Below, in pieces: positions 33,676 to 42,027 of a stretch of 64,000 bases of DNA (position 1 is its first letter; every line of letters starts with the position of its first letter). This DNA is from Desulfurispora thermophila DSM 16022 (lineage in GTDB: Bacteria > Bacillota > Desulfotomaculia > Desulfotomaculales > Desulfurisporaceae), in assembly GCF_000376385.1 (NCBI RefSeq), contig NZ_AQWN01000010.1:231-64230 (forward strand), read 5' to 3'. Under the pieces are notes generated by a model. The model was not told the origin of the DNA and did no database searches. It saw only the letters and a program-made list of their open reading frames with translations. The position numbers and the translations under genes are program-made.

Positions 33676-34194
33676 GCTGATCTCCACTCCGCCCTTTTCC
33701 TCGTCATTGTTGACCTGGGAATGAAAGATCTGTTCCAGGTCGTCGGCATCCAGACCGGCCGGCTTTACTTTCAGCTGGCTGATCACATTCTTGACACCGC
33801 GGGCCCGGCTGGCCGCTTCAATTGCCGCCCGCTCCTCGTCCGGGTCATGTACTGTGCCCACCAGGTAGACGTTGCCCTTGATGCTTTTTACGCCCACATG
33901 CTTCAAGTCCACCCGCGGGTCGGCGCTTAATTCCTCACTCACCTCAAACATGACCGCCCGGTCGTTGATTGCTCCGTCTGTGCTGATTGTGACATCGTTC
34001 CGGTAGGTGCTGATCCCGTACCTGGCCAGCAAGCCGTCCACCTTTTTCTTATCGGCCAGGGTATCCACTATACCGGTAATCTGCAACAGATCGTTGCTCA
34101 TCTCCGCGTTCAGTCCATAAGCCCGGATGTCGGCATCGCTGTCCAACAGTTGCTGTACCCGCTCCAGCAATTGTTTGTCCTTCTGCTTGTGCAT
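33661..34194 (-). CDS. BON-domain protein
   Basis: The 177-residue product holds tandem BON-like domains: about 10-75 (LLDSDADIRAYGLNAEMSNDLLQITGIVDT) and about 75-145 (VSEELSADPRVDLKHVGVKSIKGNVYLVGTV). An acidic tail follows. BON domains bind phospholipids or small ligands. No signal peptide is present, so it is probably cytoplasmic. The ATG at 34194 follows AAGGAGG at eight bases. The gene opposite encodes a 60-residue hydrophobic protein. Confidence 0.85.
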   Translation of the reverse strand: MHKQKDKQLLERVQQLLDSDADIRAYGLNAEMSNDLLQITGIVDTLADKKKVDGLLARYGISTYRNDVTISTDGAINDRAVMFEVSEELSADPRVDLKHVGVKSIKGNVYLVGTVHDPDEERAAIEAASRARGVKNVISQLKVKPAGLDADDLEQIFHSQVNNDEEKGGVEISGGQA

Positions 34195-34317
34195 GGGCAC
34201 GCCTCCTTGTGTCACACTCTTTTTTTTATTGTGCCCCCGAAAGAAGCGGGTATAAACCGACCGGCAGGAAAAATAATAAATCATGATCTCTCAGAAAAAC
34301 TATGAAGGGGGCAAAAC

Positions 34318-34500
34318 ATGCGAGAAGGACTGCTTCCGACTGTACTCGGCACAGCGGTAACAGCCACCGGACTGGCGCTACGCATGGCCAATCCGGTGCT
34401 GGGTTGGGGAATTGCCGGTTTCGGGCTGGCGCATGTTGTCCTGGGCGCGATTGACCTGTTTGAACACGCTCCGGAAAAAGCCCCGCGCAGAGTTTTTTGA
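34318..34500 (+). CDS. 60-residue hydrophobic protein, unknown
   Basis: The product carries one or two hydrophobic helices (LLPTVLGTAVTATGLALRMANP and LGWGIAGFGLAHVVLGAIDLF) and a basic tail. The ATG follows AAGGGGG, and a strong terminator lies just after the stop. It is divergent from the BON gene. No function is known to me; it is a small membrane protein. Confidence 0.7.
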   Translation: MREGLLPTVLGTAVTATGLALRMANPVLGWGIAGFGLAHVVLGAIDLFEHAPEKAPRRVF

Positions 34501-34510
34501 GAGAGGCACG

Positions 34511-34544
34511 GGAGGGCGGGTTGCTAAGCTAATACCCGCCCTCC
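34511..34544. terminator. Convergent terminator before pabC
   Basis: An eleven-base perfect stem (GGAGGGCGGGT with ACCCGCCCTCC) encloses a 12-base loop that contains the pabC stop codon. Confidence 0.8.
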
Positions 34545-35332
34545 TGTTGCATTAATACATAATATTTTGCGGCCAGCGGCCCGGGACGACCACCGCCTAC
34601 CGGACGGTTTTCCAGATAAGATACCGGCATGAGCAGCAGCAATGAGTTGGTCAGCCAGACCTCCTGAGCCCGGTAAAGGTGCTCAGGGTAAATGATCTCT
34701 TCCCGCACATCCAGCCCCTCCCGCCGGGCCACCTCCATCAGGCGCGCCCGGGCCACCCCAGGCAACAGGCCGCATTGCAGTGGAGGCGTCCGCAGAACCC
34801 CATTCTGCAGGACAAAAATATTGCTGATGGTCCCTTCACAAACCTGTCCGTCCGTATTCAGCCACAGCGCTTCCTGCCACCCCGACCGCCGGGCCTCCTC
34901 CCGGGCCAGCAAATTATTCCAGCAACAGATGGTCTTGTGCTGTAACAGGGGATCGGCAGCACTGCGTTGCCAGGGTACCAGCCCCAACCGCCAGCCCTGC
35001 CGGTAGTCTTCGGCCCGGTAAGGGAGCGGGCGGCACTGTATAAACAGACTATCGGTCAAGGTCAGCCGTACCGCTCCATCAAACACCTGGTTGGCGGCAA
35101 CCGTTTTCTCGATCACTTGCACCAACCGGTCAGCGCTGAAATCTACGGTCAATCCCAGGATGCGGGCGGAGGTTAGCAAACGATGCAGGTGTTGGTCCAG
35201 CCACATCACCCGGCCCGCGCTCACCCGCATGGTTTCAAAGAGCCCCCGCCCGTAAAGCAACCCGCTGTCCGGGCGGCCACCCGGCAGGCTGTCCAGAGGA
35301 CAAAGTTGCTGGTTATAAAACACCCAGTGCAT
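34529..35332 (-). CDS. pabC: Aminodeoxychorismate lyase PabC (class IV PLP enzyme)
   Basis: The 267-residue enzyme releases p-aminobenzoate and pyruvate from aminodeoxychorismate. The PLP lysine is in HKTICCWNNLLA, and GQVCEGTISNIFV is the class IV signature. The fold is shared with branched-chain aminotransferase, but the neighbours pabA and pabB settle the role. I start at the ATG at 35332, eight bases after GGGAAG. Confidence 0.93.
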   Translation of the reverse strand: MHWVFYNQQLCPLDSLPGGRPDSGLLYGRGLFETMRVSAGRVMWLDQHLHRLLTSARILGLTVDFSADRLVQVIEKTVAANQVFDGAVRLTLTDSLFIQCRPLPYRAEDYRQGWRLGLVPWQRSAADPLLQHKTICCWNNLLAREEARRSGWQEALWLNTDGQVCEGTISNIFVLQNGVLRTPPLQCGLLPGVARARLMEVARREGLDVREEIIYPEHLYRAQEVWLTNSLLLLMPVSYLENRPVGGGRPGPLAAKYYVLMQQEGGY

Positions 35333-35358
35333 GGTCTTCACTTCCCGGTACAGATTTT

Positions 35359-36894
35359 TTACTTTTTCCAGTAAAGCTCATACATGCCGCCCGGTTCCGG
35401 TAAACCCAGCGCCCTTAAAAGGGCCCTGGCTTTATCATGTGTTTCCAGGTATTCGGCCAGCGGATCGGAATCTATGGTCACGCCCCCGCCGGTGTTGAAA
35501 ATAATTCGCCCGTTGTGATACACCAGCGTACGAATGACTATATTCAGATCGGCCTGACCATCAAAACTCAAATAACCAATGCTGCCACAGTAAAGCCCCC
35601 GCCGCACCGGCTCCAGTTCTTCAATGATCTCCATGGCCCGGATTTTGGGCGCCCCGGTCACCGAACCACCGGGAAATGTCGCCTGGAGCAAATCCACCAG
35701 GTCGCGTCCTTGCTCCAGTTCCCCCTGCACAATGGAAACCAGGTGAAAGACCGTCGCATATTCCTCCAGGCGATACAGTTCGGACACCCGCACACTGCCC
35801 GGCCGGCAGACCCGGCCCAGATCATTACGCTCCAAATCAACAATCATGACCAGTTCGGCCCGGTCCTTTTCACTCTGCCAGAGTTCCCGGCGCCAGAACT
35901 CGTCCTCCTCCCGGGTGCGGCCGCGCGGCCGGGTCCCCTTGATCGGCCTGGTCTCCACCCGGCCATGTCGCACCTGCAAAAAACGCTCGGGAGAGGAACA
36001 GACCACTTCTAAACCGGGGAAATTAATATAAGCTGCCATGGGCGCGGGATTCATGTGGCGCAACCGCTGGTAGAGCTGCCAGGAAGGCACCAGCTGAGGC
36101 AGGCAAAAGCGATGGGTCATATTGACAATAAAAACGTCCCCGGCGGCTATGTAGTCCTTTATTTTTTGTACCGCCCGGCAATATTGCTCCCGGCTCAGAT
36201 CGGCCCGTACCTTTACCTCTCCGCCCCCGACCACCGGAATGCAAACTCCTGTCCCGACCCGGCCTATCCCATTGCCCGGATCATAAGCGCTGGCAATACG
36301 CTCCTGCCAGGTATCCAGCCGCCGGGCAGCCCGCTCAGCAGCGGTGAGTGGCGGTGCTGGCAAACCATTGGCCACCAGGTAGACCAGCTCCTCCTGGTGG
36401 TCAACAATGAGCGCCCAATCGTAAAACCCCAGCACCATATCCGGCAATTGATCTTCCAACCCGGCCAGTTCGGGCAAGCGTTCAATCTGCCGCCCCAGGT
36501 CGTAGGCAAAACAGCCCACTGCCCCGCCAGCAAAAGGCAAGCCGCTATCCAGAGCGGGCAAACGATACAGGGCCAGCAAACGCTGCAATATTTGCAGCGG
36601 CGCGGCGGCAAACCATCTATTAAGGGGAAGATCGGGCCGCACTGCTTTGGTGCATTCAGATCTCCAGTGCAAATAAACCTGGTAACCATGGCTGTACAGC
36701 ACCAGGAAAGGATCGGCACCCATTAGCGACCAGCGGGTAAAACCCGGCACGGCCAGACTGCTGTCCAGCAAAAAGCTATAAGGAAAGGCACGCAGGGAAC
36801 TGTACAATCCCACCGGGTCGGGCGGTAGATCCGTGCTGCGCCAGCACACACCGGGCCAGGTCGCTTCCAGTGACTTTTTATTATCCCATTGCAC
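35359..36894 (-). CDS. pabB: Aminodeoxychorismate synthase component I PabB
   Basis: The 511-residue enzyme aminates chorismate with ammonia from PabA. PIKGT at 317-321 carries the lysine typical of PabB, where anthranilate synthase TrpE has PIAGT. DLERNDLGRVC, PGGSVTGAPKIRAMEIIEELE and FNTGGGVTIDSDP are the chorismate-binding blocks. The start is GTG at 36894 after AGGGGTG. It is second in pabA-pabB-pabC. Confidence 0.94.
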   Translation of the reverse strand: MQWDNKKSLEATWPGVCWRSTDLPPDPVGLYSSLRAFPYSFLLDSSLAVPGFTRWSLMGADPFLVLYSHGYQVYLHWRSECTKAVRPDLPLNRWFAAAPLQILQRLLALYRLPALDSGLPFAGGAVGCFAYDLGRQIERLPELAGLEDQLPDMVLGFYDWALIVDHQEELVYLVANGLPAPPLTAAERAARRLDTWQERIASAYDPGNGIGRVGTGVCIPVVGGGEVKVRADLSREQYCRAVQKIKDYIAAGDVFIVNMTHRFCLPQLVPSWQLYQRLRHMNPAPMAAYINFPGLEVVCSSPERFLQVRHGRVETRPIKGTRPRGRTREEDEFWRRELWQSEKDRAELVMIVDLERNDLGRVCRPGSVRVSELYRLEEYATVFHLVSIVQGELEQGRDLVDLLQATFPGGSVTGAPKIRAMEIIEELEPVRRGLYCGSIGYLSFDGQADLNIVIRTLVYHNGRIIFNTGGGVTIDSDPLAEYLETHDKARALLRALGLPEPGGMYELYWKK

Positions 36895-36978
36895 TTGCTA
36901 CACCCCTGTTGTGTTGTTAAGTACAGGTATATGGGGCAAACTGGTTACCTGTTCGGGTACCGGAAACCTACTTCCGGC

Positions 36979-37584
36979 TCAAGCGCTGGCCAGATCCCCT
37001 GATATGTGGCGCCACCGCTCACCCAGCCGCAAGAAGTTGGCCAGCAGATCCAGGCCGTCCGGTGTGAGCACCGACTCGGGGTGGAATTGCACTCCCTCCA
37101 CCGGCCAATACTTGTGACGCAGACCCATGATCTCGCCCTGCGCCGTGGTGGCCGTAACCTCCAGACAATCGGGCAGACCCTCCCTGTCCACCAGCAGGGA
37201 GTGATAGCGGCCCGCCGGCAGTGGCAGCGGCAGGCTTGTAAAAACCCCCCGTCCGTCGTGCCACACCAATGATGCTTTGCCATGCATGGGCCGCCGCGCC
37301 CGCACCACCCGGCCGCCAAAGGCCTGGCCAATGGCCTGGTGGCCCAGGCACACGCCCAGAATGGGGATGCGCCCGGCAAACTGGCGGATGGCATCCAGGC
37401 AGATGCCGGCTTGATCCGGAGCGCAGGGCCCCGGCGAGAGCACCAGGTAATCGGGGGCCAGCGCGGCAATCTCGGCCAGAGAAATGCAATCATTGCGCCG
37501 CACCAGCACCTCCTGGTCCAGCAGGCGAAAATACTGAACTAAATTGTAGACAAAAGAATCATAATTATCAATCATTAAAAGCAA
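36979..37584 (-). CDS. pabA: Glutamine amidotransferase PabA/TrpG
   Basis: The 201-residue class I glutaminase supplies ammonia to PabB and perhaps also to TrpE, as the amphibolic subunit of Bacillus does. The nucleophile is C79 in GVCLGHQ, and HPES provides the histidine-glutamate pair. The TTG at 37584 gives the canonical [11 protein letters not shown] start and follows GGGAGAG at eight bases. A GAG-repeat leader and terminator stand directly upstream, which would fit control by tryptophan through TRAP. Confidence 0.93.
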   Translation of the reverse strand: MLLMIDNYDSFVYNLVQYFRLLDQEVLVRRNDCISLAEIAALAPDYLVLSPGPCAPDQAGICLDAIRQFAGRIPILGVCLGHQAIGQAFGGRVVRARRPMHGKASLVWHDGRGVFTSLPLPLPAGRYHSLLVDREGLPDCLEVTATTAQGEIMGLRHKYWPVEGVQFHPESVLTPDGLDLLANFLRLGERWRHISGDLASA

Positions 37585-37613
37585 TTTCCCATCTCTCCCA
37601 TATATTTACAAAT

Positions 37614-37639
37614 AAAAAAGACCAGCTTGACCGCTGGTC
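37614..37639 (-). terminator. Attenuator-like terminator in the pab leader
   Basis: GACCAGC and GCTGGTC pair over seven bases around a six-base loop, and six T follow on the minus strand. It stands about 30 bases before the pabA start and downstream of the pab promoter, so it can only act on the pab leader transcript. The last GAG triplet directly abuts its 5' arm. Confidence 0.8.
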
Positions 37640-37719
37640 CTCACCCCGCAGCTCCGAGTCGTCTCATCTCCACTCACCCGCACTCATCTCCGCCCGGCTC
37701 AGCACCGGCAACTCGACTC
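37640..37719 (-). promoter_or_regulatory. GAG-repeat leader of the pab operon (TRAP-binding-site-like)
   Basis: Ten GAG triplets occur in 80 transcribed bases. Their spacers, 5' to 3', are 2, 11, 7, 2, 7, 2, 2, 8 and 9 bases. A spacer of 7 equals one lost triplet in a 5-base register, and the central eight positions keep that register exactly. TRAP binds arrays of GAG or UAG triplets separated by two to three bases, and in Bacillus it controls trpG of the folate operon. The array is seen in the sequence; the regulator is inference, and no mtrB is in the window. Confidence 0.6.
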
Positions 37720-37738
37720 AGCTTTAATTGTGTGAATT

Positions 37739-37768
37739 ATTTTACCACATTGCTGGCTCAAAAATCAA
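37739..37768 (-). promoter_or_regulatory. Promoter of the pab operon
   Basis: On the minus strand TTGATT (37768-37763) and TAAAAT (37744-37739) are spaced by 18 bases. Transcription from it would give a leader of about 150 bases containing the GAG array and the terminator. Confidence 0.65.
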
Positions 37769-37905
37769 TGTTTGTCCACCAACAGGCCCATTGCCGCCGG
37801 GCGACAACACGGTACAATCCGGCCAAAAGAGATTGCACATATTCCATCCAACCATGCAAAAAAATGCCGTGGCGGGGAGAAAATACAAGGTGAGGTGAGC
37901 AATAG
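37769..37905. other. Spacer between pab promoter and germination cluster 1
   Basis: No gene or clear promoter is seen except the GAGGTG ribosome binding site of the gerA gene at its right end. No remnant of the missing GerA N-terminal subdomain could be read in any frame. Confidence 0.5.
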
Positions 37906-39150
37906 ATGACCTGGAAAGTAAGACGGCCCCGCCGGCTGAGCCACAACCTGCCCCCGACCGGACAGCTCCGAAATAATTCACCGTGTGCCTGCGGGTTGGC
38001 TGAAAAGGCCCTGTCAATGGTTACCGGACAGATCCTTCGGCAAACAAAGCAAAAAAAGCCGCCGCTGCGCCAGGTCAGCGAGCCCCAATCAGAAAATGCC
38101 GTGCGCGGCCCGCGGAATAGCTTTATAGAAGACCTGGAAACCAACCTCAGGTTATTGAACAAACACCTGCCCGCCCCGGACCTGACCAGAGAAGATATGA
38201 CCCTGGGCCGGGCCAGCCCCACTGCCATCGCCCTGGTCTACCTGCGGGAAAGAGTCCGCCCCGAGCTGGTGGACGAAGTTAAACGCCGGCTGGACAAAAT
38301 AAGTGTGGTTGCCGTGCTGGAGAGCGGCTACATTGAGCATTTCATCCAGGACAGCCCGGCTTCGCCCTTTCCCCAGGTAATGGTCACCGAGCGCCCGGAC
38401 CGGGTGAGCATTGCCCTGCTGGAGGGCCGGGTAGCCATTTTGGCCGACAACACACCCTTTGTCCTGGTGGTGCCGGGTGAGTTGCTCAGCCTGCTGCAGG
38501 CAGCCGACGACTATTACAATAAGCGCCATTTCAACACTTTGGTCAAGCTACTGCGCTATCTGGCGCTGGTAGCATCGCTCATGCTACCTTCTCTGTATAT
38601 AGCCATTACCGCCTTTCATCAGGACATGATTCCCAGCGAATTGCTGATCAACATTGCCGCCGCCCGGCAGGGCGTACCATTTCCAGCTATCCTGGAAGCA
38701 GTATTCATGGAAGTAACTTTCGAATCTCTGCGTGAGGCCGGTATCCGGCTACCCACTGTGGTGGGGCAGACCGTAAGCATTGTGGGAGCCCTGGTCATCG
38801 GCCAGGCCGCCATCCAGGCCGGGCTGGTCTCCCCCCTGATGGTGATCATTGTGGCCTTCACGGGCATCGCTTCTTTCACAGTACCCCAGTACCCGCTGGG
38901 CCAGGCCGTCCGGGTGCTGCGCTTTCCCCTGATGCTGACCGCGGCACTGCTGGGCTTGTTCGGGGTGATGCTGGGCCTGCTGGCCATTCTGTTGCACCTG
39001 AGCGCCCTGCGCACTTTCGGCATACCCTATTTAAGCCCTTTGTCCCCCCTGCAACCTACCCGGCTGGCCGCCAACATCACCCTGCCCCCACAGCACCTGG
39101 ACAAAACCACACCGTCTGAGCAAGACGCAGTTCATCCAGACCAGGCATGA
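37906..39150 (+). CDS. Spore germinant receptor A subunit, lacking the first N-terminal subdomain
   Basis: The 414-residue membrane protein belongs to the GerA/SpoVAF family of the inner spore membrane. A unique, basic stretch of about 60 residues leads straight into VRGPRNSFIEDLETNLRLLNKHL (about 66), which in full-length paralogues comes after some 190 residues. The second subdomain and the five-helix membrane domain (QDMIPSELLINIAAARQGVPFPAILEA) are intact. The cluster 2 paralogue at 43233 has the complete N-terminal region. I infer a shortened germinant-sensing domain. The ATG follows GAGGTG. Confidence 0.88.
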   Translation: MTWKVRRPRRLSHNLPPTGQLRNNSPCACGLAEKALSMVTGQILRQTKQKKPPLRQVSEPQSENAVRGPRNSFIEDLETNLRLLNKHLPAPDLTREDMTLGRASPTAIALVYLRERVRPELVDEVKRRLDKISVVAVLESGYIEHFIQDSPASPFPQVMVTERPDRVSIALLEGRVAILADNTPFVLVVPGELLSLLQAADDYYNKRHFNTLVKLLRYLALVASLMLPSLYIAITAFHQDMIPSELLINIAAARQGVPFPAILEAVFMEVTFESLREAGIRLPTVVGQTVSIVGALVIGQAAIQAGLVSPLMVIIVAFTGIASFTVPQYPLGQAVRVLRFPLMLTAALLGLFGVMLGLLAILLHLSALRTFGIPYLSPLSPLQPTRLAANITLPPQHLDKTTPSEQDAVHPDQA

Positions 39151-39166
39151 TGGAGGTTGCTGTGCG

Positions 39167-40363
39167 GTGAAAAATTTGCCCCGGCTGGTTCTTGCCCTTT
39201 TGTTGACCATCATACTGCCCCTGAGCGGCTGCTGGGACAGGACCGAGGCGGAAAAACTGGCCCTTGTGATCGGCGCGGCCATCGACCGCCTGCCCGACGG
39301 ACAGATCCTCCTGCTCTGCCAGACTGTGGACCAGTCCACAAGGCAGATGGCCGGCCAGCCAGGGGAGCGGGTAAACAGCAATACCAGCTACCACAACTGG
39401 TCGGCCAGTGGCAGCACTTTGTTCGATGCCATTCGCCGCCTGACACTCAGCGCACCACACCGCTTTTACTGGCCCCACTGCCGGGTGATCGTGATTAGCG
39501 AAAGACTGGCCCGGCACAATATTGTCAGTGTGCTGGATTTCCTGGAACGGGATGCGGAAATTAAACGCAGCCTGTGGCTATTCATCGCCCGGGACACGCC
39601 GGAAAATATCTTCGCGGCGGGAACGTACAACAATTTGCCACCGGCCAGCTTGCTGGCGGAGAGCGTCAACACCCGGCAACGCAATTCCTGGTACGCCGTT
39701 GCCCGCCTGAACGACTTCATCCGCCAGCTCAGCACACCGGGCCGGGAAGCCCACACGGCCGGAGTGGACAGCGTTGCCGGACTGATGCACCGGGATGTGC
39801 AGGCCGCGGGCAGCGGCCCCACCCTGCGCGAGCTGCGCATTTCCCACACTGCCCTTTTCCGGGGCGGCAGGCTGGTGGGCTGGCTCAACGACCGGCAAAG
39901 CCGGGGGCTGCTCTGGATGCTGGGCGAGGTGAGAGAGGGAATTGTTCCCGTAGCGCTAAGCGAAAAAATGATCAGTTTTGAGGTAGTCGGCAGTCAAAGC
40001 AGTATCAAACCATCCATTACCAATGGTGAGCTGAAAATAAAAATTTCTGTCAAGGTAGATGCAAACATCGGAGAAGTAAGCCCCGGTCTGAACACGATCA
40101 ATAGCGGAGTTATCAAGCAAATGGAAGGCGCCCTGGCGCACCATGTGCGAGAAGACATTGCCGGCGCTTTAAGCGTCATGCAGGCTCTGGGAAGCGACGC
40201 GGCCGGGCTGGGCGAAGCAGTCTACCGGCGCTACCCGACCGAGTGGCGGGAAATGTACGCTGAAAACTGGCCCACCATCTTCTCCTCCCTGGCCTGCGAG
40301 GTAGATGTGCAGGGACGTGTGCGCAGCCTGGGCCGGTTCAGCAGTTCGCTCAAGCCGCTTTGA
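39167..40363 (+). CDS. Spore germinant receptor C subunit, Ger(x)C lipoprotein
   Basis: The 398-residue lipoprotein has a signal peptide with lipobox LSGC (lipidated cysteine near residue 22). The Ger(x)C domains follow, with RFYWPHCRVIVISERLARHN, VLDFLERDAEIKRS and a C-terminal GSDAAGLGEAVYRRYPTEW. It sits on the outer face of the inner spore membrane. The start is GTG at 39167, ten bases after GGAGG. Confidence 0.92.
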   Translation: MKNLPRLVLALLLTIILPLSGCWDRTEAEKLALVIGAAIDRLPDGQILLLCQTVDQSTRQMAGQPGERVNSNTSYHNWSASGSTLFDAIRRLTLSAPHRFYWPHCRVIVISERLARHNIVSVLDFLERDAEIKRSLWLFIARDTPENIFAAGTYNNLPPASLLAESVNTRQRNSWYAVARLNDFIRQLSTPGREAHTAGVDSVAGLMHRDVQAAGSGPTLRELRISHTALFRGGRLVGWLNDRQSRGLLWMLGEVREGIVPVALSEKMISFEVVGSQSSIKPSITNGELKIKISVKVDANIGEVSPGLNTINSGVIKQMEGALAHHVREDIAGALSVMQALGSDAAGLGEAVYRRYPTEWREMYAENWPTIFSSLACEVDVQGRVRSLGRFSSSLKPL

Positions 40364-40424
40364 GCAAAAGCCTGATGCAAGCTGTCCTAAACCGCCAAAC
40401 CAACCCGGGAGGATATGATAAACC

Positions 40425-40655
40425 ATGTGGCTGGATTTGCTCCTGCTCAGCGCCGCCTACGCTCTATTGATCACTTTTCAGATCCATCTGCTGCTCAAGT
40501 CTCCCCGCTGGCGGGACGCGGTGGTTACCGCACTGCTTTTGCTGCTCGCCCTAATATACAGTTACGGCCTGGTGCTGGACGTGCAGTTACCCAACCCCAG
40601 CACAGCCTTAGAACAACTTTTCCGGCCACTGGCCCAGAAGTTGGGGCTGGGGTAA
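40425..40655 (+). CDS. Small two-helix D-type subunit of the germinant receptor
   Basis: The 76-residue product has two hydrophobic helices (about 3-24 and 31-52). It ends in an amphipathic segment with PNPSTALEQLFRPLAQ. The cluster 2 protein at 41788 has the same size, helix layout and a PNPYDYLDLIFRP end, so the two are homologous. Bacillus receptor operons contain comparable small D subunits that modulate germination. The ATG follows GGGAGG. Confidence 0.85.
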   Translation: MWLDLLLLSAAYALLITFQIHLLLKSPRWRDAVVTALLLLLALIYSYGLVLDVQLPNPSTALEQLFRPLAQKLGLG

Positions 40656-40682
40656 CCGGGTGGCACAAAGGAGGTCAAGCCC

Positions 40683-41801
40683 GTGCGCCCGCAAGATGAG
40701 ATCATCTCCTGCCGGCAGTTTACCCTGCTGGTCTGCAGCTTCATCATTGGCACAGCTATCTTGCTGGTGCCGGGACAGGTCATTGCCACCAGCCGCCAGG
40801 ACGCCTGGCTGGCCACCCTGCTCTCCTTCTTCCCCGGCCTGTTGCTGATCGTGCTGCTGGTCACATTGCAAAAACAATACCCGGGGCGTTCCCTGGTGAC
40901 AATCTGTGCCGATGTTCTCGGCATCTGGGGATTACCAGCCGCTGCCCTACTGGTCTGGTTCGCCCTGCACCTGGGCGCTCTGGTGCTGCGCAATATTGGT
41001 GACTTTATCAACACAGTAATGCTGTTCCAGACCCCCCTTGCCGCCACCCACATTCTGGTCGCTTTGCTCACAGCTTATGCTGTATTTCTGGGCCTGGAAC
41101 CACTCACCCGGGCCATATCCCTGCTCATGCCCTTAAACCTGGCCCTGTACCTGTTGCTCCAGGTGATCGCACTGCCCGACAGCCGCTGGGCGGAGTTGCT
41201 ACCTCTGCTCGGCCAGGGCATGTTACCCGTGCTCAAGTCGGTGCTTGATCTGAGCAGCTTTCCCGTCGGCGAAATGATCCTGCTGGCCATGATTGCCTGG
41301 CCCATCCGGGATTCCCCCCGCCGCCTGGCCGCTTACTGGGCACTGGGACTGGGCGGCGGACTGGTCATTTTGCTCCTGGCCGTGCTCGGCGCCATCACTG
41401 TGCTGGGTCCGGCCGATGCCGCCCGGGCCACTTTCGCTCGTTTGAGCACGGCCGACGCCGGTCCGGCCAGCCACCTGACCGTGCCCGTGCTGGCCTTTAA
41501 CTGGTTCATCTTCACCTTTGGCAAGTTCTCACTTTGCTATTACGCTTTTGTCAGCGGCCTGGCCAGCCTGACGGGAATTGACGATTACCGGACACTTATA
41601 TTGCCCGCCGGAGCATTGCTCACCACCTTCTCCCTGGCCGCATACCAGAACCTGGGCCAGGAACTGAACTTTGCCCGCATGATCTGGCCGCTGTATGCCC
41701 CGCCCATCGAATATGGCTTGCCCCTTTTGTTGCTGGCTGTCGCACTTGCCCGCAGACTTGTTATGCGGGGACGAAACACTGGAAAGCTTACAAAGCCATG
41801 A
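40683..41801 (+). CDS. Spore germinant receptor B subunit (GerB/YndE family)
   Basis: The 372-residue protein has about ten membrane helices, an APC-transporter-like fold believed to bind the germinant. The N-terminal block ISCRQFTLLVCSFIIGTAILLVPG is typical. The start is GTG at 40683 after AAAGGAGG. Its last 14 bases overlap the end of the cluster 2 D gene on the opposite strand, with no terminator between them. Confidence 0.9.
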   Translation: MRPQDEIISCRQFTLLVCSFIIGTAILLVPGQVIATSRQDAWLATLLSFFPGLLLIVLLVTLQKQYPGRSLVTICADVLGIWGLPAAALLVWFALHLGALVLRNIGDFINTVMLFQTPLAATHILVALLTAYAVFLGLEPLTRAISLLMPLNLALYLLLQVIALPDSRWAELLPLLGQGMLPVLKSVLDLSSFPVGEMILLAMIAWPIRDSPRRLAAYWALGLGGGLVILLLAVLGAITVLGPADAARATFARLSTADAGPASHLTVPVLAFNWFIFTFGKFSLCYYAFVSGLASLTGIDDYRTLILPAGALLTTFSLAAYQNLGQELNFARMIWPLYAPPIEYGLPLLLLAVALARRLVMRGRNTGKLTKP

Positions 41802-42021
41802 GGCTTTTTTCAATAAAAAATGTCACCGGACGGAAGATGAGGTCCAGGTAATCGTACGGGTTGGGAAAATCCCGCCCGGCCACATAGCCCCAGCTGTAGA
41901 ACAGGGCCAGGCTCATCAGCAGGGCATATACCAGCAGTTCACGCCAGGCTCCCCGGCGCAAAAGCTGCCATAGCTGCCAACCCATCAGGAGCAGCAGGAT
42001 AAATATCAGTAATATTTTCAT
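41788..42021 (-). CDS. Small two-helix D-type subunit of germination cluster 2
   Basis: The 77-residue protein has two membrane helices (about 3-21 and 28-47) and the conserved tail PNPYDYLDLIFRP. It is homologous to the protein at 40425. The ATG follows AGGTGAG, six bases after the gerC stop. It is the last gene of cluster 2 and overlaps the convergent gerB. Confidence 0.85.
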   Translation of the reverse strand: MKILLIFILLLLMGWQLWQLLRRGAWRELLVYALLMSLALFYSWGYVAGRDFPNPYDYLDLIFRPVTFFIEKSLMAL

Positions 42022-42027
42022 AAACGC

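Noticed and set aside
33534-33749. Minus-strand 71-residue frame beside the BON gene
   Set aside because: It runs through the terminator and overlaps the BON gene in another frame without a ribosome binding site.
37585-37732. T-box leader for the pab operon
   Set aside because: No AGGGTGGnACCGCG-type T-box sequence or specifier arm could be found; the GAG array explains the leader better.
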